DNA of 64,000 nt from Cryptomeria japonica (Eukaryota; Streptophyta; Pinopsida; Cupressales; Cupressaceae), in contig NC_081405.1 in assembly GCF_030272615.1 (NCBI RefSeq), positions 607,140,677 through 607,204,676 of the forward strand. Direction: 5' to 3'. A model generated the notes under the pieces. That model was not told the origin of the DNA. It saw nothing but the letters and a program-made list of their open reading frames with translations, and did not search any database. Of the stretch, positions 41,001-52,339 are shown one piece after another. Position numbers and translations under genes: made by a program. Position 1 is the first letter of the stretch, and every line of letters begins with the position of its first letter.

Positions 41001-44000
41001 GGGATACAATGGCACAAGACCTATTGGTAAGCATCAGGAAGGCATCACAGAACCATTGGATCCTCCTTCACAATTCAGTAAAGACAAAAAAGGGATTGGG
41101 CTTTGAACTCACTCTACTACCAAAGAAGGTACCACACAAATATCAAAAACCTCAGTGGAAAGAAAATAAGAAGTACAAGGAAGACTCCTGGTAGGAGGCA
41201 CTATTTGAGTCAGCAGAGAACATACATCAGGAACATGAATGTCAAGAAAAGAAGCAACATCAAGAGAAGCCCATCGTTCAAAAGATGACAACATCTACAT
41301 AAGTGCATCACATTCAAGAACCAATATCCAACAAAGATAAATCATCTCCTAATAACATCATTCCTCCCCAAGGAGACACAGTATATGAACAAATATAAAG
41401 AGTAGAAGCAGGATTTGACACAGAATCAGAGCAAACTATCAAACTTGTATTAATCATCAAAGACCTGTTCTCACCCTACAACATACCAGTTCATAGCACT
41501 GATAGAATCTGGGATGATACCTCTAAGACTGATTCCAATGAATATGAATGGGGCAGTTGTTCTAACATTACCGAAGATATTTGTGCCAATAACAATAATA
41601 CACCCATCTCTCAAGAAGAATGCAGCACCGAATCTAGACCGCTTGAATTTGGTCCACAAAATATCTATGATGCCAAGGAAAATGGGCAACGACATTATGA
41701 GCAAGTCTATATGGAAGATGATACCATCGAAGACCTCGACGAAATCCATAACTTCTTTAACACTCTGGCCAACCACAGTGAAACCTCCGTCCTGACACTT
41801 ACATCAGTCGAACTTGATCTACCTAACGATTCCTTACCACTTGTCTTTCCAGACCTCATAGACTGGGACGAACCTGAAACTCATGATATACCAATTTTCC
41901 CAAATGACAAATCCATTACTTGTGTACCATTAACCCAGAAACAGACTCTACCAGTAAACAAAGTAACAATGTCTGCAACCAAGGGAGTGCCAAGTCTCTC
42001 AGTCGCAAAAATGAACAAAATAAAGGATCTACTATTGAAAACCAGTCAATGCTAGCACTAGATCACACAAAAGTAAAAATAAAGGACGTATCTGAGGGTG
42101 ATAACCTTTTTAAGGCACCTAAAGATGGGAGACTTGACACTCTTCCTGAGCATTATCATGAGCAATCACCCATATTGATTGAGCCCACTCAATCAATCAA
42201 CATTGGTACTAGAGAAGCAGCCAAAACTATACACCTTGCAGAATCTCTAACAGAGGAAGAAAGATCAGAATTTATTAAATTCTTTGAAGAAAATAAAATC
42301 AACTTTGCTTGGTCATATGCAGATATGCCTGGGATTGATCCACAATTAATCATGAATTATTTATCCATTGCTCAAGGAGTTAAACCAGTCAAGCAAAAAC
42401 CGAGAAAGATGAATCCACAGGTAGCACTCATGGTCAAAGCTGAACTAAAGAAACTATTAGATGTTGGATTTATCTAACCCATCGACTATGCTGAATGGAT
42501 CTCCAACATTGTACCAGTATCAAAACCAGATGGCAGTATCAGAATATGCACTGATTTTAGAGATGTCAACAAAGCCTGTCCAAAGGATGACTTTCCTTTG
42601 CCCAGTATCGACATAATTGTAGACCTCACAGCAGGCCATGCAATGCTATCATTAATGGATGGTTTTTCAGGCTATAATCAAATCAAGATAGCCCCAGAGG
42701 ATCAAGATAGAACAACGTTTACCTGTCCGTGGGGAACGTACTATTGGAATGTCATGCCTTTTGGCTTAAAGAATGCAAGAGCAACTTATCAACGAGCAAT
42801 GACAATAATCTTTCATGACATGATGCATACCTTCATGGAAGACTATATGGATGATTTACTAGCTAAATCCTTCACTAGAGCAGAACATTTGAGCATCTTA
42901 GCAAAGATTTTTGACAGATTAGAGAAATTCCAAGTTAGGCTCAACCCTAAGAAGTGTGTCTTCGGGGTTACATCAGGCAAGTTACTAGGCTACATAGTTT
43001 CAGCTAAAGGTATTGAAGTGGATCCACTAAAGGTACAAGCCATTATGGAGATGCCACCACCAAAGAACATCAGCCAGCTTAGATTTCTACAAGGATGACT
43101 CCAATCAATCAGGTGATTCATCGCTCAATTAGCAGATAAAAGTATCCCATTCAATCATCTGCTACATAAAAATGTACCATTCAGATGGGAAGCCAAATGT
43201 GCGGAATCATTCTATCAAATCAAGCAATACTTGATGAACCCACCAATTCTAGTACCACGAATAGCAGGAAAGCCACTCATTCTCTACATTTCAACAACAG
43301 ACATATCACTGGGGGCATTGTTAGCACAAGAAGATCAACAAGGCAAAGAACGAGCCATATACTACGTCAGCAGGACATTGAATGGCTATGAACTCAACTA
43401 TACGTTCACTGAGAAAGCTTGTCTAACAGTGGTATTTGCCTCTCAAAAATTTCGGCACTACATGCTAGCTCACACAATAAAGCTGGTTGCAAAAATTAAT
43501 CCTCTCAAATATTTACTCAGTAAAGTAGCTCTTACAAGCAGATTGGCTAAGTGGGTCATGATCCTCAGTGAATTTGATATCCACTACACAGAGCGACGAG
43601 CTATCAAAGGACAAGCGATTGCCGATCAACTAGCAGAAGCACCACTACCAGGAAAACAAACTATGGAGATCGAGTTTCCGGACAGGGACATTCTTTCTAT
43701 CTCCACTACAAAATGGACCTTATATTTTGATGTATCCTATACGCACCATGGCTAAGGTGCTGGCATTCTGTTCATCACCCCTGAAGGACACACTATACCA
43801 AGATCATATAGGCTTATGTTTCCATGCACAAATAACGTTGCTGAATATGAGGCATTGGTTATAGGCATCAAAATGGTTATAGAATGGAGAATCACAGAGT
43901 TAAAAGTCTATGGAGATTCACAACTAGTCATCAACAAATCAATAATGACTATCAGACAAAGGACAACAAGCTGCTACCATACAAGCGAATGGTGGATGAT

Positions 44001-45463
44001 TTCAAGCAATATTTTGTACACATCACCTTCAAACAAATACCAAGGTTGGATAACAAAGCAGTCGATGTAATGGCTACTATCGCTTCACTACTGCAAATCC
44101 TAGAGCAATAGAGTCGTTACGAGTTTCTGGTAGAGCAACTGTTCTCCCCGGCCTATGACCACTCTGAATCCCATGTTATCTATGCCTTGACCAGTTCTGA
44201 CTCTCCGTTATATGGACCGATATACGATTATCTTAAAAACAATATCCTACCCATTGACTTATCCCGAAACCAAAAATGTAACTTTATCCGGCAAGCCGCC
44301 TGTTATACTCTTACTGCTGATACTTTGTATCGTCGAGGTCTAGATGGTACTCTTCTTCGTTGCCTTGATCGTAATGAATCTGACTCCGCTTTACACGAGC
44401 TTCACGAAGGTATCTATGGCACACATTCAAGTGGTACTACTCTTGCTAAAAAGCTTCTAAGAATGGGATATTATTAGCTGACAATGGAAAAAGACTCTTA
44501 CCACTTTGCCAAGAAGTGTCCTAAATGCCAAATCCATGGCAATCTTATACATGCACCAGCACAGGAACTGCAACCATTCACAACATCTTGGCCCTTTTAT
44601 CAGTGGGGACTAGACTTAGTCAGCAAAATTCATCCTTCATCTTCAAATGGACACAAGTTCGTTATAACTGCAACGAAATACTTTATCAAATGGATTGAAG
44701 CAGTCCCCATGACCATAGTGACGGGAAAAAAAATTGCCTCTTTTATCCTTAACTATCTAATCTGCAGATATGGCATTCCAAGTTCCATCATCACAGATAA
44801 TGGACAACCTTTCAAAAACCAAGATGTACGAGAACTATGTGAAAATTTCAAAATCCAACATTGTTTTTCTACACCTTACTACCCATAGGGGAATGGTCAG
44901 GCAGAAGCATCCAACAAAACAATATTGAAAATCCTAAAGAAAACAGTAAATGATGCAAGCAAAGATTGGCATATACAACTCAATCCAGCACTTTGGGCAT
45001 ACAGAACTAGCATCCGCACACCTACAAGAGCTACACCATATTCATTAGTATATGGATCAGAAGCAATTTTACCCTTGGAGGTAGACATTTCATCTCTCAG
45101 AGTCTCTTTGAAAGGCTGAATCCCAGATGAAGAGTATTGAGTTAACCGACTACAAGAGCTTGAACTTCTAGATGAACGACGCCAACGTGCCTACATTCAT
45201 CTCAAAGCATATCAACAACGCATATGTAGGAGCTACAACCACAAGGTCATTCCCAGGATTTTTTATTTGGAGACCTAGTACTCAAAGAAAATCCTAAAAA
45301 TCAACAAGATCGAGAAAAGAAAGGGAAATTTGAACTTAACTGGTTAGGCCCCTATGTCATTATATCAGCTTATGGATCAGGCACCTATCAGCTAACAAAT
45401 TCAGAAGGATATGTGCTCGACGAACCAACTAACAACATCCATCTAAAGAAATACTTCACTTGA
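38035..45463 (+). pseudogene. gag-pol: Gypsy (Tat) gag-pol polyprotein, broken
   Basis: One frame from ATG 38035 with many stops, a frameshift near 43940 (archaeal RNase H) and another near 45258. Gag core is at ~38640-39130 (FDELVNKFITQYSYN, FLQRWQRMVSRYP), and the knuckle CDFHRNKGHQTNDC at ~39595. Protease LIDGGVGLNIC is at ~40240; DGG replaces the D-S/T-G of other retroelements, as in Tat relatives. RT spans ~42480-43090, with LSLMDGFSGYNQIKI, MPFGLKNA and YMDD. RNase H is at ~43230-43570 and archaeal RNase H at ~43700-44110, with NNVAEYEAL and VYGDSQLV. Integrase spans ~44187-45120: HHCC zinc finger, then WGLDLVSKI, ITDNG and QAEASNK carrying the D-D-E. The frame ends NIHLKKYFT then TGA. 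Confidence 0.92.
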
Positions 45464-46712
45464 GTAGTCTAAATGCACGGAAAAAGTAAAAAATAAAATA
45501 AAATCAAAAAGCAAATAAAAAGGTACAATCAAAGCAACCGGTGAAAACCTGGCAATAGGCACTATTTGTGAGAGGACAACTCCTCTATCTATATCCATAC
45601 CATTATATCCACAGTCAATCACTATCAGCCATCGCCCAACATTTTTATCGCACTATCCATCCAGGACATACTTAGCGTAGTCACTATCCTAGTTTATCCG
45701 CATATCCTTTCATCGCATCTCACCATGGTTTGGTAATCACTGTACATATCCACATTGAGAAGTACACTTGGCTAGGGGCAGTAATCAAAACTTGCAGCAC
45801 AAACAAGTCGTCAAAACTAGGTCGCAAACTCAGAACATCATATTCCGTAAAACAACACGATTGCAAAGAAAAACATTGATCGCTTAACAAGATTCACAAA
45901 ATACGATGGATGATTTTTTGAAGTATCAAATGTTGCATCTGGCATAAAGTTTTGACTATGTTTGCACTTAAACTTTTTGAATTGTTGGACCCTCTATATC
46001 TTCTCAACAATGCTTCAAAGCTAGAGAACGTCGTGGGGACTCCAATATTTTCTTCATTTTCTGTCTGTGAGGAGATCATCTATACTATGTAAATACCTGT
46101 CTCGAGACGTGATTCACATCATTGAAGGCATGAATCCACTTTATGCATACAAATGGTTTAGTCTTGTCTGTTTCTACGCAATTTACACTCCGATCGTCCT
46201 GGTTCAATTATACCTTGACGCTTGTGCTATCTTGCAAAATCAAAAATCATGTAAATTTTTCTCAGGTCATTATGGTTCAATTATACCATTATGCTTGTAT
46301 AAATTTTCAACATATCCCACAACAAATCAATGCTCAATGATGATACATACAAAGAAAGAAAACAACATGTGGCTATAAAGGGATGACAAATGCAGAATGA
46401 GGATGCTAAAAAACAATTAGTTGCATATCATTTTACAATTATTTGCATGTCATTTTACAATAAATTGCATATCGTTTTACAATTAGTTGCATATCATAAC
46501 ATACATCTCATTTTCAAGATACATCTCACAACATATCCTTATCATACATCCCATTTCCAAGATACATCTCACAACATCCTGCATTATCACATCATATTCA
46601 TCACATATCACATCACATACATCTATCTAAGCATTGCATCATCATAGAATAATCAAAAGCATATAGAAAGCATAATTCATAACACATCACATGAAGATCA
46701 AAGAAAATGGTG

Positions 46713-46768
<56 letters not shown>

Positions 46769-46860
46769 TAGAAAATGATCAATATACAAAATCTGTCATG
46801 TCTGTGCTAAATACAACAAAATGATCAAAATACAATGGAGACAACGTTTCTCAGGTATGA
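45464..46860. other. Gypsy 3' spacer with simple repeats
   Basis: No coding region recognised. It holds a ~28-bp repeat around GCATATCATTTTACAATTA at 46415-46500, a CATCTCACAACAT-rich stretch at 46500-46640 and an (AT)n microsatellite. Confidence 0.7.
46713..46767. repeat. (AT)n microsatellite, about 27 units
   Basis: Uninterrupted AT dinucleotide run in the spacer between integrase and the antisense gene. Confidence 0.95.
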
Positions 46861-47006
46861 CTATCTCCTGAAGGTGATGGTCTCGCTGTAGATGACCCAA
46901 CACTTGGATCTCCAGGTGGATCCTGTCTAGGAGGCCCTGTCACACCTCTGCTCTCCATCCTCGACCCAGTCTCTCGAGACTGACTAGATCTTGACTGTGT
47001 AAAACT

Positions 47007-48879
47007 CTACACTCGACGCTCCCTAGGCACTACATCCTCATAATGATGTCGGTAATACTCCACCTCCTTGGCTCTCAAAGCTAGCTCTCTCAAGGTGTCT
47101 CTCATCGGACCACCTGCTGCCGCTCTTTGCACACTCGCTGCGAGATCCTCTGCTTGACCCCGCCGCTCCATCTCAGTATCGCGCTTTGTAGTCAGCTGAA
47201 TAATCTGATGTTGATGCACCAATAACTGTGTCTACAAATTTTGTAATGACAACTACAGTGATCTAATCTGTGCATCCTCCCCATGCATCAGAATCTACAT
47301 CTGCAGGGGTACCTGTGAAGGGGTACCCCCTGTCCCTCTATCTGTCCTCGGTGCTGGTGGAGGTAAAACATCAAATCTCCTCCTCTGGGTCGGTCGTCTA
47401 AAATCATCATACCCTCCCACTGTCACTATCACCTCCCCAACCCTCTCCTCACCCCCAGCTCTGATAGCCAAACCTCCTCTCCCTCTATCCATCATAGCTC
47501 GCCGCACAACTCTCTCCGCCTGTATCCCCCTATCACCACCATCTCCACCTCTCTCTCCTCTCCTCCCCCGACCAAGTCTCCCTTGATCCAATCTCCTCCT
47601 CTCTCCTTGCCGACCGCGACCACCTCCTCTATCACCACCTCCTCCATCATCACCCCCTCCACCACCACTTCCATCCTCTATCTCCTCACCAGCGTCTCCT
47701 CGCTGATCATCCTCATCATCATCAAAAGCAGGAATCATCTCCACTCGATCTGATATCCGAGCAACTGTACGCGCTGCAAAGAGTGCTGCAAACTCGTTCA
47801 TCATCCCTGCATCCACTATCTCCGGGGCATAATCCCAAATCTGGCCGGCTAAATGAAAGAACTCCTCCACTATCATCGTGCTATCAATTGTAAGACCCCA
47901 ATCTGGAATGTCTTGTCTTCGTCGAGCATAAAAACATGCTCCCTGTGGAATCCCCTATTGTCGACCATACTGTCGTAGCACCCGGCTATGCAAAAACCTC
48001 TCAATTACAAAGGGTGTCCGCCCTATCAAGTGTCTGGTCATGTACACATAGGGCATCTCCATCCCATCCTTGGCCCATACCTTGCAACCTGTATATGGTC
48101 ACCAGATGACCATTTCAATGTCATCCAAAACTCTCCTCGAGTGCTCTAGTTTTCCCAGCTTAGGCTAGACAACTATCCCTCTGTATCCATATGCATACGC
48201 ACACCCAACAGGCCTATCTCTTTCCACCAATGGCCTAGTTGCGAGAATATGCTCCCACGCCCATACCTATAGCAGTGTCACTCCAGCTAATAAATTGTCG
48301 TAACCCAAGTATACCACCTGATGTAAATCCTTGTATAAGTGAGCCAGCATAGCCGACCCCCATGCAAATCGGCGACCCTGCATCACCATATCCTCCAACA
48401 CCAATCCCCACCCCACTGCTAGTCCCTTTGACCTACGGTCGGGACATAAGAACCCACCTATGAAACCTACCAAAACTGATGGTAGAGGAGCGTAATCTAA
48501 ATCCAAGAACTCCTGCCAGGGGATCTCATACCCACAAACAGTATCATCCTGCAAAATCTGGCGAAGTGCCTCAGTCCCCTCCTCCTCGGTCTGCTCATAT
48601 GGTAGCAATGCACCTACCACAGAAATTCGTAGAATCCAGTAACAATCCTCAGGTGTCACTGTCATCTTGCCTATCGCTAAATGGAAGGTGTTCGTATCAC
48701 CGTGCCACCTCTTAGCCAATGCTGCCAATAAACCCCAGTTTATGATAAACCGAGGCATATCTAATAACGAGGTCAAACCACACCTCTCAATAATGTCTTT
48801 ATCTGCCTGTGTCAATCGTGGTATCAAGGACCACGGTCTCAGAAATTGCTCACGCGAACTGAACCACTCCAAGACACTC
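47007..48879 (-). pseudogene. Antisense plant-mobile-domain (PMD/MAIN-like) gene of the gypsy element, main exon
   Basis: One continuous minus-strand frame, broken only by about five to six in-frame stops (TAG mostly, one TGA). The N-terminal part resembles the plant mobile domain of MAIN/MAIL1 proteins: WGLLAALAKRWHGDTNTFHL, then GKMTVTPEDCYWIL, and later TRPLVERDRPVG. A long low-complexity Gly/Asp/Arg segment follows (~47480-47720), with GGGGGDDGGGGDRGGG, then a helical, charged tail ending HYEDVVPRERRV. The exon begins after a strong acceptor (CTTTGCTTGTTGACAG, next base 48879), so an upstream exon is expected. PMD genes inside transposons are known in plants. A role for this one in the element's life is inference; host PMD proteins act in gene expression and transposon silencing. 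Confidence 0.75.
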
Positions 48880-49009
48880 CTGTCAACAAGCAAAGAAAGT
48901 CCAATATCAGTTCCCTCATCAAAACATGGATATCAAAATCAAATTCATCTCAAAAACTTGAAAACTTTGAACAATTTAAATCAAGTTCCACATCATATCA
49001 ATCCATCAA

Positions 49010-49205
49010 ATCATATCAACTTGTAACACAACTCAAGTTTCACAATCATATCAACTTGTAACACAACTCAAGTTTCATATCAACTTGTAACACAACTCAA
49101 GTTTCATATCAATTTGTAACACAACTCAAGTTTCACAGTCATATCAACTTGTAAAACAACTCAAGTTCCACAATCAGTGTAGCTTGTAAAACAACTCAAG
49201 CTCCA
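49010..49205. repeat. 29/35-bp tandem repeat, six copies, in the antisense gene's intron
   Basis: ACTTGTAACACAACTCAAG recurs at about 49019, 49054, 49083, 49112, 49147 and 49182, with steps of 35 or 29 bp caused by a 6-bp indel. Confidence 0.92.
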
Positions 49206-49424
49206 CAATTCATATCAGACACATCATATCCAAATCGCATCAAATCTATGACAATTTGAAAAAATCGCGAATCAAACCAAGTTATATTGGAACTCATCTT
49301 GGACAAACAAATAACCGCAGACACGCAGACTGGCAGATTGCACTTATCCCGACAGAACTGACACCAACCTACCAATTTTATTCATTCCCAAATCACAATA
49401 TACCAAAATTTTTCCTATGCACTA

Positions 49425-49885
49425 AATAATCTTGTCTATGCGCTAAACTGTTTATCATGCTCTAACCTGTCCTCTCCACGCACTACCCAATCTACCCTAT
49501 GCACTAGCCAGAACCTATGTGCTACCCTTTTCTTCCAAAGCACCGCCTAACCTACCCCAAGCGCTAAAACTACCCTATGCGCTATTCTATCCTGCTCTTG
49601 CGCTACGAATCTAAACCTATGCGCTAGGTCATGCCTATGCGCTATCTGGACCTACCCATGCGACCTCCTGGACACCCTATGCGCTAGGTATCTCCTATGT
49701 GCTACCCATTTTACCTATCGCGCTACCCTGTGCACCTGATGCGCTAACCTAATTCGATGCGCTAACCTAGTCTACCTATGCGCTACCCTAAATCTTTCGG
49801 ACGCAACCTAAATTTACTAAACCCTACGCGCTACAAAATTTATCGTATGCGTTATTTCTTAGACCCGACGCGCTAAAATGTAAAA
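49425..49885 (-). repeat. TTAGCGCATAG motif array inside the antisense gene's intron
   Basis: About twenty copies that read ATGCGCTA on the plus strand, which is TAGCGCAT on the minus strand, spaced ~20-25 bp. This is the motif of the leader clusters at 35037-35292 and 36805-37185, inverted relative to them but in sense orientation for the antisense gene. Confidence 0.85.
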
Positions 49886-49961
49886 TCTGCATGACAAAAT
49901 AAAAAACATGATAAAAAACAACAAAATAAAAAATCAAAAGGGGTCAAAAGGGTTGACTTAC

Positions 49962-50036
49962 TGGTGCTCCATACGCAACAGGCCTTTGATATCTCCACAT
50001 GCGCTCGAATCGATGAGAAGAATACAGAATCGACAT
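49962..50036 (-). pseudogene. Probable first exon of the antisense PMD gene
   Basis: ATG at 50036 opens 25 codons (MSILYSSHRFERMWRYQRPV and on) and ends at a perfect plant donor, CCA then GTAAGT. With the acceptor before 48879 it defines an intron of 1082 bp holding both repeat arrays. The reading phase does not match: this exon ends in phase 0 while the main exon begins at a third codon position. Either an indel has occurred in this decayed copy or another donor is used. Confidence 0.5.
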
Positions 50037-50429
50037 GTTGACTTATCTCCATTTGTCACTTTCTCCAAAGTCAACAAGCACAAATGAGACAAAAAGGAAT
50101 AACTTTTTCCCTTTTATAGGGTAAATCAAAATTAGGGTTACGTGACGGAATGCCAAAATTGCTCGTAGTCTCTCCTACAACCCTACCAAACATCATTATC
50201 GGGAGATGAATCAATTTATCGCATTCAACACAAACCAAAATTTAAAATGCCATTAAATTTCTTCAAATCAAAATCAAAATTTCAAATTTTTTGATTCATC
50301 TCCCGAGGGGGCATTATCAACATCATTTATCAAATTTGGGGCATCGTTTATAAAATCTGGGGCACGACATGAAAAAAAAATCAAAACGACACATCATTTT
50401 CTTTGAATCAACATGTGCACACACGTCAC

Positions 50430-50446
50430 TTCAAAGAGGGGCAAAA
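50430..50446 (+). other. Polypurine tract of the gypsy element
   Basis: CAAAGAGGGGCAAAA directly before the TG that opens the 3' LTR, the expected position for plus-strand priming. Confidence 0.8.
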
Positions 50447-51922
50447 TGTAGACGTATAAAAATGACCATCTTCCCAAATGAATATTTTATGTTCATTCCT
50501 CTATTTTAGTTAAATCTAATTTAACTAAATCACCCGCATTCCTCTATTTAATAAAGTAAATTATTCAATTTATTTAATTAAATTCACTAGAACCTTTTGC
50601 ATCATTTAATTGAATAAATAATTTTATTTAATTAAACCCCTTTCTATCTACTTTTAATTAAATTTACATTTAATTAATAGTCTACCCCAAATTGAATAAA
50701 TCTAATTTATTCAATTTCCCAAATTGCAACCAAATTGAAATAAAGCAATTTATTTTAATTAATCATATTATTCCTCACCCACTTGCATTTTCCTACATCT
50801 CCCACTTGCCTCCTAAATCTCCTTCCTAAATTCTTCTAGAACCTATCTAATCCTAATCAATTAGCCCAAACCTATCCATTATCCCCTTTCCCTAAATTTG
50901 AGGAGATCACTTCTCAAATTTGGAGTAAAGTCTTCAAAAGGTATTAAAGCCTTTATCCATTCAACAATAGCTTGTTGAATGCCCCCAAATTTGGAAGGAC
51001 TCTTACAAATTTGTCCCCAAAGTCTTCAAACCATTAATGGTTAACTAACCCTTAGTGGCATTGTTAGAAACTTTTTGCCTAACTTAACCTCCATCTAACC
51101 CAAAGGTCTCATCAAGCACTTATTGCTTTGACCATGGTTATTCCTTTAACCTTTGCACAAGAGTTTACCCCTTGGGTAAAAACTTTATCCATTGGATAAC
51201 CCTAACCTAACCTTTACCCTTACCTCCTAGGGTAACCATGAGGTCTTCTCAAGCATTTAATGCTTCTTACCTCTCCTCTCAACCAACCTTATGTTGATAA
51301 TTGTCACCATTTCATTGGTGAAAATTGTAAACATGGATTGACAACTTTCAATCTTGACCCTTGATTAACTCTTTCAATCTTGACCATCCATTGCCCTATT
51401 TTTGCTATAAATAGAGCTCTCCTTCCTTCATTTTAAGGATCGATCCATGCAAGCTTTTAGTATCTCATTTATGCTCAATTTTATCAATACATCTAGTCTC
51501 TCTTTGCAATAGGAATTAATCTAATATAGCATTTTAGAATATTTCCTTTATCATTAGCTTAAATCATTAACTAGTATATCATGTTAGGATGGTACTGCTA
51601 CTAACCTTGTCATCTTATAATCTAGTTTAACTCATTTGTAGAATCATGCATAAATATGATGCATTCATGTTAAAATCAATCAAAAGCATCCCTCGTTCTT
51701 GCATTAGTCATCCCTAAGTCACTTTGCTCAATGATCTGAGAGGAAAGGCATTGGCTTGAGGGACCTTGTGAGATAGAGAACCATGGAACCAACCTTAGGA
51801 AGTTGAGTCATTCTTCATGACTCCATAACTTGCACCAAGAAGTCCTATGGGTGTGTGAGCAAACCTCTTTGAGCTTCATTTTTCACATTTTAAGTTTCAT
51901 TGACCCGCTTTTCCCGCATACA
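50447..51922 (+). repeat. Gypsy 3' LTR
   Basis: 1476 bp from TGTAGACGTATAAAAATGAC to CCCGCATACA, followed by ATACC. It retains segments missing from the 5' LTR, such as those near 50955 and 51055, so it is closer to the ancestral length. Confidence 0.95.
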
Positions 51923-51927
51923 ATACC
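51923..51927. repeat. Target-site duplication ATACC, right copy
   Basis: Matches 33562-33566. Confidence 0.93.
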
Positions 51928-52339
51928 AAAATTCTCATCAATAAACTGGAGAACGAGAAGGATTCCCTGGAGCTGGAACTAGACATGGAAGGTACAGGAG
52001 AAGTCCAAGGACCTAGAACAAGGACCAGAGGCAAAAAGAAGGAGAAGAAGCCAAACAAGGATATGGAAGAACTCAAAGTTGCTTTGACAAACTATGACCA
52101 ACTGGTCAATAAGGCGGTGGATCTTCTTAAGTCTTTATAGTTGTTGTTTGTCTTTTTATCTTTTCTCTAGTTTTATCGCTTTGTTGTTCCTTTCTTAAGC
52201 TGTCCGTTTGGATTATTGGTCTTTTTTCTAGTCATTTTGTAAGTTGTTTCAAAGAGGTTTGGATGCTTTTTGATGAACTATTTTATGCTCCTATGTTAAA
52301 GGTTTCAAGTCCTTAAATCCTGTTTTTCATATTAATCAG
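51928..52339 (+). pseudogene. 3' part of the retroposed coding segment
   Basis: Continues the frame of 33015-33566: after joining at ATACC it reads KILINKLENEKDSLELEL, a basic RTRGKKKEKK stretch, and a helical end (YDQLVNKAVDLLKSL) before TAG at 52138. About 200 bp of untranslated sequence follows, then the flanking direct repeat. The coiled-coil-like pattern fits the 5' part. Family unknown. Confidence 0.6.

Larger units (their letters stand above)
33567..51922 (+). mobile_element. 18.4-kb Ty3/gypsy retrotransposon, Tat lineage, with antisense extra gene
   Basis: Layout: 5' LTR 33567-34950, primer site 34955, long leader to 38034, gag-pol pseudogene 38035-45463, spacer, antisense plant-mobile-domain gene 47007-50036, polypurine tract 50430-50446, 3' LTR 50447-51922. 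The Tat assignment rests on the second, archaeal-type RNase H after the usual one, the CX2HX4HX4C gag knuckle, the LIDGG protease motif, the long leader and an extra ORF downstream of integrase. These are known marks of the Tat/Ogre/Retand group. Every coding frame is broken, so the copy is not autonomous. Confidence 0.92.

Noticed and set aside
45894-46378. Small open frames after integrase as additional gypsy genes
   Set aside because: Short, without recognisable domains, and in simple-repeat DNA. The only supported extra gene is the antisense PMD frame.
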